The notes beneath the pieces were generated by a model. The model made no database searches. It was not told the origin of the DNA and saw only the letters and a program-made list of their open reading frames with translations. The translations under genes and the position numbers were made by a program. Positions 1 to 7,732 of a DNA stretch of 21,851 nucleotides are shown piece after piece. The stretch comes from an uncultured Collinsella sp. (GTDB lineage Bacteria > Actinomycetota > Coriobacteriia > Coriobacteriales > Coriobacteriaceae), in contig CABQHT010000034.1 in assembly GCA_902464035.1 (NCBI GenBank), forward strand, positions 1 to 21,851. Direction: 5' to 3'. Numbering within the stretch: the stretch's first letter is position 1; each line of letters begins with the position of its first letter.

Positions 1-940
1 GGTCGGGGCCGGGCGCGGGCTCGGGGTCCTTTGTGCCGGCTGCGGCCTGCTTAAGGCAGCCCTGGATGGCGCCCAGGATGCCCTCGCTCGAATACGTGGC
101 GCCCGTTACGGTATCGACGTTGACGCTTTGCTTTTGCATGACGAGCCCGGGGAGCGCGTTCCAGGCGCGGCTCCAATACTCGGGCGTGTCGACCGTGTTC
201 ACGAGTTCTATGTTGGCGATCTTGCCGTCCGCGATGGTCACGCGCACGCTGACGGGCGTGTCCTCGCTGTAGCCCCAGGCGGAGTCGGTGTAGACGCCGT
301 CTGCGTAGCCGCCGGCGGGCGTGAAGGGGTCGATGGTGTGGTGGGGCTTATTGGAGGAGCCGCCGGCCGCAGGGGCGGGGGCAACAGCCTCGGCAAGCCC
401 GCCCGATGCCTTGACCAGTGCGTTTTTGATGGCCATGAGCAGGCCTTTTGATGAATACGTGGCACCCGAGATAGTGTCGACCGACGTCGACTGAGCGCTA
501 ATCACCGATTGGGTGATCGCCTGGGCTCGCCCAAAGTAGGCTGGGTCGTCTGCAGACGACACTATGTCGATTGCCACGATCTTGCCGCCCGCGATGGTCA
601 CGCGCACGGTGATACTGCCCCTAAAGCCGGTACCTGTGCCTTCATAGGTGCCGTCCTTGAGGTTTGCGGCGTCCATACCATAGACCGAGGGGTCGAGCGA
701 TTCGGTTGCCGGCGTTGCCGTCTCCTTCTGGACGTTGGAGGTGTCGACGGTCTTGAGGTCGGCGCCTGCGGCCTCTTGCGCGGGCGTGGCGGCGACCGTC
801 TTGGCCACGAGCGGGGTGTACTGGGACACCACGAGGGCTACGGTTGCGCCCACGGCGATCGAGGGCACGATGAAGCCTGCCGTGGCGAGGCCGTGGCCGA
901 GCGCCTTGGCTTTTGAGTGCTTGGGTTGGTAGTTGTCCAT
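1..940 (-). CDS. Membrane-anchored protein with two FMN-binding domains (3' end beyond window)
   Basis: The reading frame runs from an ATG at 938-940 to the window edge with no stop, giving 313 residues of a truncated gene. A cytoplasmic basic N-terminus is followed by one hydrophobic segment at about residues 17-39, consistent with a signal anchor. Two FMN_bind-type domains follow, at about 94-177 and 212-297. Each carries the flavinylation signature recognised by ApbE/Ftp flavin transferases: DTISGAT at residues 155-161 and DTVTGAT at 276-282. In this family FMN is attached through a phosphoester bond to the threonine of that motif, outside the membrane. A Pro/Ala-rich linker joins the domains. 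A GGGAG ribosome-binding site lies about 11 nt before the start. The gene follows the LPXTG flavoprotein gene in the same direction, with a terminator between them. A role in extracytosolic electron transfer is inferred; the redox partner is not visible. Confidence 0.85.
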   Translation of the reverse strand, partial: MDNYQPKHSKAKALGHGLATAGFIVPSIAVGATVALVVSQYTPLVAKTVAATPAQEAAGADLKTVDTSNVQKETATPATESLDPSVYGMDAANLKDGTYEGTGTGFRGSITVRVTIAGGKIVAIDIVSSADDPAYFGRAQAITQSVISAQSTSVDTISGATYSSKGLLMAIKNALVKASGGLAEAVAPAPAAGGSSNKPHHTIDPFTPAGGYADGVYTDSAWGYSEDTPVSVRVTIADGKIANIELVNTVDTPEYWSRAWNALPGLVMQKQSVNVDTVTGATYSSEGILGAIQGCLKQAAAGTKDPEPAPGPD

Positions 941-977
941 TTGTGGGTGGTCTCCCGTGGTCGAGTATGAGAAAAGG

Positions 978-1003
978 CCCGCAGCCCTGGTTGGGGCTGC
1001 GGG
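978..1003 (-). terminator. Rho-independent terminator of the LPXTG protein gene
   Basis: A perfect 10-bp GC-rich inverted repeat (CCCGCAGCCC / GGGCTGCGGG) with a 6-nt loop lies 38 nt beyond the stop codon at 1041. On the minus strand it is followed by CCTTTTC, a short U-tract. It sits between two same-strand flavoprotein genes, so it may stop transcription fully or only attenuate it before the downstream FMN-binding gene, which has no obvious promoter of its own. Confidence 0.75.
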
Positions 1004-1040
1004 CGCTTGCGTTGCGAGCGCGTGGCGCGCGTTTTAGGCG

Positions 1041-4000
1041 CTAGTGCTGCATGCGGCGGCGGATGGCGACGCCGGCGGCCGCGATGGCGGCGCCGATACC
1101 GGCGAAGATGCCGACCGTGGCGATCTGGGTATCACCGGTGCCGGGGAGGCCGCTTGCGTCCTTCTTGGATGCATTGGCCTTCTTGGTATCGGTGGTCGTC
1201 GTGGTGGTCGTCGTGGTGCTCGAGGTGTTGCCCGTGGAGCTCTGGCTGGGCTTGGCGAGCGCCTCGCGGGCGGCCTTGAGCGCAGTCGTTGCCGCCTCGA
1301 CGTCGGCAGCAGAGGCGTCGTCCTTCGAAAGCACGGATTGGGCTGCAGTCAGCGCGGACTGGTATGCCTTCCAGGAGTCGGCGGTGTAGTCGGACTCGTT
1401 CAGCGCATCGGCACGGCCAATCTCGACCTTAAGGTCGGTCTTCTGGTCGGTCGTTGCGGCCTTGGCGAGCGCGGCCTGAGCGTTCTGGAGCGTCGAGAGG
1501 GCGTTGGCAACCTCGTCGTCGGAAGCCGCGGGGCTTTCGTTAACGCCCTGGGCAGCGCTCAGCGCGTCCTGGAACGCAGCCCAAGATGCGGCGGTGTAGG
1601 TGCCCTGGTCGTTGCTCAACTTGGCAGCGGCCTCAATTGCGGCGTTGAGCGCCGTCTTGTCGGCCGACTTGGTGTAGGTGAAGCGCAGGTTGGTGGTGTA
1701 GCCGGTGGCCTCGACTTCAATCTGGTAGTCGCCGTTGGCATTGAACACCAGCGATTTATCCTGATTGGCGGCCGCCAGGTTAAGCGAGCCGTCGGCGTTG
1801 AAGATCTTTACCGCACCGCGGCCCTGCGCGCTGTACTCGGTACCGTTGACAGTGACCTTGGAGATGTTCGCGAGGTAGTTGGCAAGATCCTCGTCCGTGG
1901 CATCGTTGGCGGCGATGAGCTTAAGGTTTGCCGCGTCAAAGCTTGCGACGAGCTTGGAGCTGGTTGCTGTAAAGCCCGTGCTGATATCGGCGAACTTGCC
2001 ACTCTTGTCGATGGCGGTCAGCGTGTGGCTGCCGGGCTTAAGAGCCGAGGCGTCAAACGTGACGGACACGGAGCTGCGCGCGTTGCTGGCGAGCGGCTCG
2101 ACATCCTGACCGTCAATCTGGTAGGCGGCGTCAAAGCCTTCAGGCAAGGTGACATCGGCATTGACGGTGGCGTTGGCACCGTCAAGCGAGGCGTCCTTGG
2201 CCTTGATGGCGGCGTCGGCATCCTTGACGGGGACGTACTGGTTCATGGCAACGGTGTAGGTGCCCGTAGAGGTGTAGAACGTCACACTCTTGATGGTCTT
2301 GCCCATCATGGACTTGTAGTGCCGCGAGCTCAACGGGCTGCCGTGAGACTCGTTGACCAGGCCGCAGCTCCAGGCAATCTCCTTGCCCTTCCAGATGTTC
2401 TCGACGGTGCGCATGCCATAGCCCTCGGTGGTGCCGTCCGCATCGGCGGCATTGACCACGGCACCGTATACGGTCGCCTGGTTGCCGTCGGCGTCGACCA
2501 TCTGCTCGCGCAGGTTCTTAAAGTCGATCTCGTAGTCGCCGTACTTGCTGGAGGTCTTAAAGTTGGCGGTGACGTTTTCAAGTTCGGTGGCTTTCTTGCC
2601 CTCGACAGCGCCAAAGTTCAGGTTGCCCTCGGAATCGGCGGTGAGCTCCTTGTAATTGGTCGGAACCTCGCCGGCGGGCAGCACGTAGTAAGAGTAGTTC
2701 GCAGACTCAAACAGGGCGTCCTTGCCCGTGTAGGTCGTCGTGGACTCCTTGCCCTTGATCGAGGTGGTGATCGTAACGGAGCTGTTGTCGGTCACGCGGG
2801 TGAACTTGGACCAATCGATGTCGCCTTCGCCCACCTTGACGGCAAACGTGGCGCCCGAGATATCCGTACCGTCGGAATTGACGTGGTAGGAGCCGCTCGC
2901 CAAGCTGGAGCGCGTCTTCTGCCGCGTAGCCGAGGTCACAATGTCGGTGCCGGCGTTGTTGCTCTCGGCGGCATAGAAATCGGCGTAGGGGATGTTCATG
3001 AGCACGTAGTCGCCGGCCTGGGGATACAGGCTCACGAGCGCGTCGAGCGCGCCCTGCAGGTGAGTGATCTGCTCGGCGGCCTCGGCTTCGCCCAGGTTTT
3101 TCTTGGCGAGCAGGTCCTTGGTCTCGGCAGTTTCGGTCTCGATGGACGAGGCGGTCCAGGAGTCCTCGGTGTACTTGGACTTATCGAGGGACGCCGCCTT
3201 GTCGTAGAGCTCCTGCAGCTTGGCCTTGGTGGCATCGGTCACCGGCTCCTTGGCACCCACGATGTTGTCATCGGTCGCGTGGAAGGTGTAGGTGTAATCG
3301 TTGTAGCCCAAGGCGTGGACGGTGAGCTTCCAGTAGCCGGTGCCGTTGGTGCCCTCGGGCAGCTGGCAGCGCTCGGATTTAGTGAGGCCCAGCTGAATGC
3401 CATTGGACTTGTGCATCCAGTTGTCGGCCGCGAACTTGGTGCCGTAGGTGGCAAGGGCGTTGGTGTAGGTCGCATCGTCGCCGTAATAGGTCCAGGTGAC
3501 GCTTTGCATATTGGCGCCCAGGTCGCCATAGTTGCCGTTGAGGTCTACGCGCAGGAACTCGCCGTAGGAGCCGCTCGCGTCCTTAACCGTGGGTTTAATG
3601 TCCGTGGCGGTCTTGAGCTCCTGACCCTTGATACCCGAGTCGGTGCCGGTGGTGGCGGCGGCCGAGAAGCTGAAGGTTCCGTTATTGTTGGTCACGGTCT
3701 TAATGCCGTTGGTGTTGGCATCGACGTCTGCAACCAGGCCGGAGTAAGCCTGGAGGTTATTTTCGGTGTAGCCGCCGGCGAGCGTCTCGCCATTGGCGAC
3801 AAAGCTGTGGCTCGCCTTAAAAGCCTCGAGGTCGCTGGTCTTGATTTTGACGGGAACGTACTTGAGTCCCGTGACCTCGTAGTCTTTGAGCGTGTAGCTT
3901 GCACCGTCGCAGGTCATGGCGCCGCGGTTCCACGTTACGGTCTTGCCGTCGGTCGTGGTGAACGACTTGCCGTCGGCGGCCCAGGTGGCCAGGTCAAATG

Positions 4001-4835
4001 TCGCGCCCTCGTTGGTGTAGATGGTAGCCATGCACTGGTAGCTGCCGCGGTGCAGGCCGTGGTTGGCGGTTGCACGGGTCACCACGTCAAAAGCGCCCTT
4101 GTCGGCCTCGTTGCGGGAATCGAGCTCGCTCGACGAAGCGGAGGACCCTGCCGCCTGCACGTTTTCACCAGCCCAATACTCGGCCCACGTCAGGCCAGCG
4201 TAGCCATAGGTGTACTCGTCGGTCGCAGGGGTCGACGGATTCTGCTCGTCATAGGCAGTCTGCAGGGCATTATCGACGGCAGCCTTGATGGCGTTGGACG
4301 AGATCGTAGCTGTGGTCACAGCGTCGATGTTGTCGGTGTTGCCGGCCGCCTCAATCTGCGCGGGAACGCCCTTTGCCTTTCGGCTGCCCTTGACAGCAAG
4401 GTTCATCTTCTCGTAGTCGTTGTCGCCCAGGGACTCGTAGTCTGCAACATCGACCTTGGTAATCTTGCCGCCCGAGACGGTGACGGAGACACTGACGTCG
4501 TAGGACTTGGCATCCCATTCGTCGCCCTTGTTATGCGGATCGTTGGAATCGGCCACGGCTTTGCCCGTGTAGGTTCCGTCAGCAATCTTGGACAGGTCGT
4601 ACGAGGTGCCCGAGGACGCGTTTTGGCTGCTAGAATCGGTTGTGAGGAGGTTCGCCTCTTCGTTTTGGATGGAGACCGGCGCGTTGTTGGTAGCTTCGGT
4701 GCCGGTCTTCGTCATGGTTGCCGCAATTGCGGTGGTCGGGGCCATGGAGGTCACCATGGCGGTAATCACGGCTGCACGGCATGCGTTGCTGCCAAAGGCG
4801 TTAAGATGCCGCAGCACAGCGTTCTCTTTTTGCAT
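1041..4835 (-). CDS. LPXTG cell-wall-anchored protein with FMN-binding-like, Tp47-like and FIVAR modules
   Basis: This 1264-residue exported protein starts with a signal peptide (hydrophobic stretch at about 20-39). It ends in a sorting signal: LPGTG at 1230-1234, a hydrophobic helix, then RRR. An FMN_bind-like domain spans about 80-192 with the degenerate motif DAVTTAT at 171-177, where the usual glycine is Thr. Residues 205-525 resemble Treponema pallidum Tp47, a penicillin-binding lipoprotein. Shared landmarks, by memory of Tp47, include a GYAxLxxAxYWAGE-like segment (211-224), DVVTRAT (250-256), LKYVPV (324-329), TEN (357-359), NTNGIKT (374-380) and YYGDDATYTN (450-459). A weaker second Tp47-like copy covers about 608-870. 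FIVAR-type three-helix repeats lie at about 535-602, 1056-1127 and 1132-1195, followed by a Thr-rich wall-spanning linker. The start is supported by an AGAGG site 5-6 nt upstream. Ligand and activity are unknown; beta-lactam binding would be a guess. Confidence 0.88.
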   Translation of the reverse strand: MQKENAVLRHLNAFGSNACRAAVITAMVTSMAPTTAIAATMTKTGTEATNNAPVSIQNEEANLLTTDSSSQNASSGTSYDLSKIADGTYTGKAVADSNDPHNKGDEWDAKSYDVSVSVTVSGGKITKVDVADYESLGDNDYEKMNLAVKGSRKAKGVPAQIEAAGNTDNIDAVTTATISSNAIKAAVDNALQTAYDEQNPSTPATDEYTYGYAGLTWAEYWAGENVQAAGSSASSSELDSRNEADKGAFDVVTRATANHGLHRGSYQCMATIYTNEGATFDLATWAADGKSFTTTDGKTVTWNRGAMTCDGASYTLKDYEVTGLKYVPVKIKTSDLEAFKASHSFVANGETLAGGYTENNLQAYSGLVADVDANTNGIKTVTNNNGTFSFSAAATTGTDSGIKGQELKTATDIKPTVKDASGSYGEFLRVDLNGNYGDLGANMQSVTWTYYGDDATYTNALATYGTKFAADNWMHKSNGIQLGLTKSERCQLPEGTNGTGYWKLTVHALGYNDYTYTFHATDDNIVGAKEPVTDATKAKLQELYDKAASLDKSKYTEDSWTASSIETETAETKDLLAKKNLGEAEAAEQITHLQGALDALVSLYPQAGDYVLMNIPYADFYAAESNNAGTDIVTSATRQKTRSSLASGSYHVNSDGTDISGATFAVKVGEGDIDWSKFTRVTDNSSVTITTSIKGKESTTTYTGKDALFESANYSYYVLPAGEVPTNYKELTADSEGNLNFGAVEGKKATELENVTANFKTSSKYGDYEIDFKNLREQMVDADGNQATVYGAVVNAADADGTTEGYGMRTVENIWKGKEIAWSCGLVNESHGSPLSSRHYKSMMGKTIKSVTFYTSTGTYTVAMNQYVPVKDADAAIKAKDASLDGANATVNADVTLPEGFDAAYQIDGQDVEPLASNARSSVSVTFDASALKPGSHTLTAIDKSGKFADISTGFTATSSKLVASFDAANLKLIAANDATDEDLANYLANISKVTVNGTEYSAQGRGAVKIFNADGSLNLAAANQDKSLVFNANGDYQIEVEATGYTTNLRFTYTKSADKTALNAAIEAAAKLSNDQGTYTAASWAAFQDALSAAQGVNESPAASDDEVANALSTLQNAQAALAKAATTDQKTDLKVEIGRADALNESDYTADSWKAYQSALTAAQSVLSKDDASAADVEAATTALKAAREALAKPSQSSTGNTSSTTTTTTTTTDTKKANASKKDASGLPGTGDTQIATVGIFAGIGAAIAAAGVAIRRRMQH
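1191..1217 (-). repeat. In-frame 12-bp tandem repeat encoding a polythreonine linker
   Basis: Nine consecutive Thr codons (residues 1207-1215) are written as two exact copies of ACCACGACGACC plus one further ACC. The unit is a multiple of three, so copy-number slippage would change only the length of the wall-spanning linker before LPGTG. Confidence 0.6.
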
Positions 4836-4923
4836 ATTGCCTCTTTCATCAGGGGTTTTACGTCGGATGCCAATCTCCTTTCCCGTGTTAGGGCACCCGT
4901 TTCTGCATAAATGTTGCTTAAGT

Positions 4924-4953
4924 ATCTTAAGTTTGATTTGGATAACTTGCCAA
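4924..4953 (-). promoter_or_regulatory. Candidate sigma-70 promoter of the LPXTG protein gene
   Basis: On the minus strand a TTGGCA -35 box (4953-4948) is separated by 18 nt from a TAAGAT -10 box (4929-4924). This would give a leader of about 80 nt. The -10 box lies inside CTTAAGTATCTTAAG (4917-4931), in which the palindrome CTTAAG occurs twice. This could be a regulator site or merely AT-rich promoter DNA. A separate GGTTAA/TTAACC inverted repeat lies at 4978-5004, between this promoter and the divergent aminopeptidase gene. Confidence 0.45.
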
Positions 4954-5097
4954 ACATTTGCCAGATAAGTTCTACGGGGTTAACAAAAATAACAGAAATT
5001 AACCTTGGGTAACTCACATACCTGCGATTGTGCGGGCGCATTTGCCGCGCATAAGCGCTACCCTAAACAGGAGTACGACAAGACCGGGAGGACGGTT

Positions 5098-6474
5098 ATG
5101 GAAGATACGACTACCACACATGTGACAGCCGACGATATCGAGGCCGCCAACGACCTTATCGACTTTATCGAGGCATGCCCCAGCATGTTCCATACGGCGG
5201 CGACCATTATGGCCGAGCTCGACGAGGCGGGCTTTACCTACCTGCCCGAGAACGCGGCGTGGGATATCGAGCCGGGCGGTCGCTACTACACGCAGCGCAA
5301 TACATCGAGTGTCATCGCCTTTAAGGTGGGCGAGGACCTGGCCGCGACATGGGGCGAGGACGGCGTTGCCGGCGACTATCATTTTCAGCTCGCGGCGTCG
5401 CACAGCGATTCGCCGACGTTTAAGGTCAAGGCTGTGCCCGAGCTCGATGGTGCGGGCGAGACGCTGCGCCTGAACACCGAAGCCTACGGCGGCATGATCG
5501 ACTACACCTGGTTCGATCGTCCGTTGGCGCTGGCCGGTCGCGTGTTGGTGCGCGAGGGCGACCGTATCGAGAGCCGCTTGCTTGCCACCGAGCGCGAGGT
5601 CGCCATCATCCCGAGCCTCGCCATCCACATGAACCGCGGCGTCAATGAGGGCTTTGCGCCCAACCGCGCCGTCGACCTGTGCCCGCTCATCAGCGCCGGC
5701 GAGCTCAAGCAGGGTGACTTCGATGCCCTGATCGCTGACGAACTGGATGTTGAGCCTGAGCAGATTCTGGGCCGCGACCTGTTCTTGGTCAACCGACAGG
5801 ATGCGCGTATTTGGGGCTGGGCCGACGAGTTTATCTCGACGCCCAAGCTCGACGACCTGGCCTGCGCCTACACTTCGCTGCAAGCATTTTTGGGTGCCGA
5901 GAACGCGCACGACGTTTCGGTCTTCTGCTGCTTCGATAACGAGGAGGTTGGCTCCGAGACCAAGCAGGGTGCCATGTCGACCTTCTTGGCCGATGCACTG
6001 CGCCGCATCAACGGATCGCTGGGCTTTGACGACGAGTCGTACCACCGCGCACTTGCCGCCTCGATGCTTGTAAGCTGCGACAATGCACATGCCGTGCACC
6101 CCAACCATGCCGAGAAGTGCGATGCCCGCAATCAGGTGGTACTCAACGGCGGCATCGTCATCAAGGAAGCCGCTAACCAGCACTACTGCACCGATGCCTT
6201 TAGCCGCGCGGTGTTCCAGGCCATCTGCGATGACGCCGACGTGCCCACGCAGGCCTTCGCCAACAAGAGCGACATGGCCGGCGGTTCTACCCTGGGCAAC
6301 CTGTCGAACATGCAGGCGAGCATGCATGCCGTAGACGTGGGCCTGCCGCAGCTGGCTATGCACTCGAGCTACGAGACCGGCGGCGTGCGCGACGTGATGT
6401 ACGCCATCCGCGCCCTCACCGCCTTCTACGAGCACAACCTAACCATCAACGGCGCCGAAAGCGTGGAGCTCTAA
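5098..6474 (+). CDS. apeB: M18 family metalloaminopeptidase
   Basis: This is a 458-residue cytosolic aminopeptidase of peptidase family M18, which removes N-terminal residues using two bound metal ions, usually zinc. Family length and motifs match. Expected metal ligands and catalytic residues are His102 in ASHSDSP, the Asp pair at 252-253 in KLDDLACAY, Glu282/Glu283 in FDNEEVGS, Asp328 in SCDNAHA and His422 in MHSSYETGG. The frame is open upstream to 5005. I chose the ATG at 5098 because GGGAGGA (5086-5092) sits just before it and because homology begins there. The gene stands alone, divergent from the LPXTG gene. The substrate preference, often acidic or neutral N-terminal residues in this family, cannot be read from the sequence. 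Confidence 0.93.
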   Translation: MEDTTTTHVTADDIEAANDLIDFIEACPSMFHTAATIMAELDEAGFTYLPENAAWDIEPGGRYYTQRNTSSVIAFKVGEDLAATWGEDGVAGDYHFQLAASHSDSPTFKVKAVPELDGAGETLRLNTEAYGGMIDYTWFDRPLALAGRVLVREGDRIESRLLATEREVAIIPSLAIHMNRGVNEGFAPNRAVDLCPLISAGELKQGDFDALIADELDVEPEQILGRDLFLVNRQDARIWGWADEFISTPKLDDLACAYTSLQAFLGAENAHDVSVFCCFDNEEVGSETKQGAMSTFLADALRRINGSLGFDDESYHRALAASMLVSCDNAHAVHPNHAEKCDARNQVVLNGGIVIKEAANQHYCTDAFSRAVFQAICDDADVPTQAFANKSDMAGGSTLGNLSNMQASMHAVDVGLPQLAMHSSYETGGVRDVMYAIRALTAFYEHNLTINGAESVEL

Positions 6475-6520
6475 AACCTGCCAAAAAGGGACAGGTTCAT
6501 TTTTGGCAGGTTTTATCTGG
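6473..6520. repeat. REP-like palindromic element, copy 1
   Basis: The element has 15-bp perfect arms, AAAACCTGCCAAAAA (6473-6487) and its reverse complement (6500-6514), around a 12-nt loop GGGACAGGTTCA. It overlaps the aminopeptidase stop codon. A nearly identical sequence occurs at 8689-8730 and a partial one at 20803-20835, so it is a dispersed repeat. The U-rich right arm could also make it a terminator for the aminopeptidase. Confidence 0.75.
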
Positions 6521-6561
6521 GCGAATGCAAGGGGTGAAACCGAACTAGATCGGTGATGCGT

Positions 6562-6596
6562 AGCCGCCGAGGTGCAGTATGCCTCGGCGGCTTTTT
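6562..6596 (+). terminator. Rho-independent terminator
   Basis: An 11-bp perfect stem (AGCCGCCGAGG / CCTCGGCGGCT) with a 9-nt loop is followed by TTTTT. The nearest upstream gene is the aminopeptidase, which ends 88 nt earlier. I see no gene in 6521-6561. The simplest reading is that this is the original aminopeptidase terminator, now separated from the gene by the REP-like element. Confidence 0.8.
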
Positions 6597-6637
6597 GTGT
6601 ACAGAGTACGGCTAATGCTTATAAGTGCTTTACATGC

Positions 6638-6666
6638 TTTACGTATCCACCATAGTATTTTATGAT
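6638..6666 (+). promoter_or_regulatory. Promoter of the toxin-antitoxin operon, with candidate operator repeats
   Basis: A TTTACG -35 box (6638-6643) and a TATGAT -10 box (6661-6666) are separated by 17 nt, ending 25 nt before the antitoxin start. The -35 box falls in a tandem 9-bp near-repeat, TGCTTTACA then TGCTTTACG (6626-6643). A TAGTA/TACTA inverted pair brackets the -10 region (6653-6657 and 6677-6681). Such repeats fit autorepression by a ribbon-helix-helix antitoxin, but that is inferred. Confidence 0.6.
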
Positions 6667-6691
6667 AGTTCTGAAGTACTAAGGAGGGGTT

Positions 6692-7072
6692 ATGACCACA
6701 ACCGCCGCTCAGATCAACGTACGTCTCGATGCCGATCTTAAAAGGAGTGGGGACGCCGCTCTCTCCAAGGCCGGTATGACGCCGAGCCAAGCGGTGCGAG
6801 CGCTCTGGCAGCTTGCAGCGTCGCTGGCCGATCGCCCCGGTGCGCTCGAGGATATCCTGCTGCCCAGTCGTGCCCGGGCGGAACAGCGCGAGCGCGAAAA
6901 GGCCGCCAAACGTAAGCTCGAGCTCATGGATCAGGGGTCGAAGCTGTTCGCTGCCGCTTGCTGTGAGTCGGGAATCGATATGGTCAAGGCTCAGCCATCG
7001 GACGACGAAGAGCTCAAACGGAATGCCTATGCGGATCGCTATGGCGAGGAGATGAGCTGGCTCTATGAGTGA
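6692..7072 (+). CDS. RelB/DinJ-like ribbon-helix-helix antitoxin
   Basis: This 126-residue protein begins with a ribbon-helix-helix DNA-binding fold: strand QINVRLDADLK at residues 7-17, then two helices with TPSQAVRALW at 30-39, as in RelB/DinJ antitoxins. The charged, Arg/Glu-rich middle (about 58-80) and acidic C-terminus would be the toxin-wrapping part. A strong AAGGAGG site (6681-6687) precedes the ATG. The stop overlaps the start of the PIN toxin gene in ATGAGTGA, indicating translational coupling. The protein probably neutralises the downstream PIN nuclease and represses its own promoter. It is longer than a typical DinJ protein. Confidence 0.8.
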   Translation: MTTTAAQINVRLDADLKRSGDAALSKAGMTPSQAVRALWQLAASLADRPGALEDILLPSRARAEQREREKAAKRKLELMDQGSKLFAAACCESGIDMVKAQPSDDEELKRNAYADRYGEEMSWLYE

Positions 7073-7559
7073 GACTCCAAAGCGCATCTTGGTCGACACC
7101 AACGTATGGCTCGATTACTTCATTCCCTCACGACGTGGCCGTTCGGTGGCGATTGAGTTTTTACGCGATGCGTGCACGGCGCAGGTAGATTTGCTGTATG
7201 CGGCGACATCGTCCAAAGACCTGTTCTATTTGATTTCAAGCGAACACAAGGCATGGTATCGGCGAGAGCACGGCTCGCTTTCCCAGGATGCCGCTACGGC
7301 AGCGACTTCGCTTGCATGGGATTGTCTTAGCGTGCTTTCGCAGCTTGCCACGCCAGTGCCCTGTGACCTGAGCGATATATGGATGGCGAGCAGGCAGCGT
7401 GAGCTCCATAGCGATTACGAAGACGATTTAATCATTGCGGCAGCTATACGCGCCCAAGCAGATTTACTGGTCACCAACGATGTCAAGCTCTCTTCGCATG
7501 CGCCCATCGCAGCAATGAACGTCGAAAACGCAAGAAAGTACTTGGCAACGCTCAAATAG
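7065..7559 (+). CDS. PIN-domain ribonuclease, VapC-like toxin
   Basis: This 164-residue protein has a PIN fold. Its acidic active site is readable: Asp11 in LVDTNVWLDYF, a candidate Glu31, Asp120/Asp121 in YEDDLIIAAA, and Asp139 in LVTNDVKL. PIN toxins are Mg-dependent RNases that cut tRNA, rRNA or mRNA. The start ATG at 7065 overlaps the antitoxin gene by 8 nt, so the two are co-translated. No clear terminator follows. The length exceeds typical VapC (about 130), with extra helical sequence at about 50-100. The RNA target is unknown. Confidence 0.82.
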   Translation: MSETPKRILVDTNVWLDYFIPSRRGRSVAIEFLRDACTAQVDLLYAATSSKDLFYLISSEHKAWYRREHGSLSQDAATAATSLAWDCLSVLSQLATPVPCDLSDIWMASRQRELHSDYEDDLIIAAAIRAQADLLVTNDVKLSSHAPIAAMNVENARKYLATLK

Positions 7560-7705
7560 CTCTAGACCTCCCTGGTCGAATAAAAGTCAGCGAGAGCTCG
7601 TCTGGGCGAGCAAGGTGCCTTGAAAGAGGAGGGCATTGGCCTTCTGGCCATGCCCGACGATTGAAAGGCAGATTGCCGTCCAGACGGGCTCGCAGCGTCG
7701 AGTGG

Positions 7706-7729
7706 TCCGCCGTTCGTTAGAACGGCGGA
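7706..7729 (-). terminator. Hairpin just after the dehydrogenase stop codon
   Basis: A 10-bp perfect stem (TCCGCCGTTC / GAACGGCGGA) with loop GTTA starts 4 nt past the stop codon at 7733. The minus strand beyond it lacks a T-tract (CCACTCG), so it may be a weak or non-canonical terminator, or a 3'-end stabilising hairpin. It also lies downstream of the plus-strand toxin gene. I see no gene in the rest of 7560-7705. Confidence 0.45.
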
Positions 7730-7732
7730 ACC

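Noticed and set aside
1044..4910. Long open frame (over 1280 codons) on the plus strand opposite the LPXTG gene
   Set aside because: It lies antisense to a gene with clear domains, signal peptide and sorting signal. Its translation is rich in Gly, Val, Arg and Leu, as expected of a high-GC antisense frame, and I recognise no domain or good start site.
5005..5097. N-terminal extension of the aminopeptidase by 31 residues
   Set aside because: Homology to the M18 family starts after it and the ATG at 5098 has a strong ribosome-binding site.
5014..6435. Open frame of 473 codons on the minus strand opposite the M18 aminopeptidase
   Set aside because: Antisense shadow of a well-supported enzyme gene; no recognisable motif and low-complexity composition.
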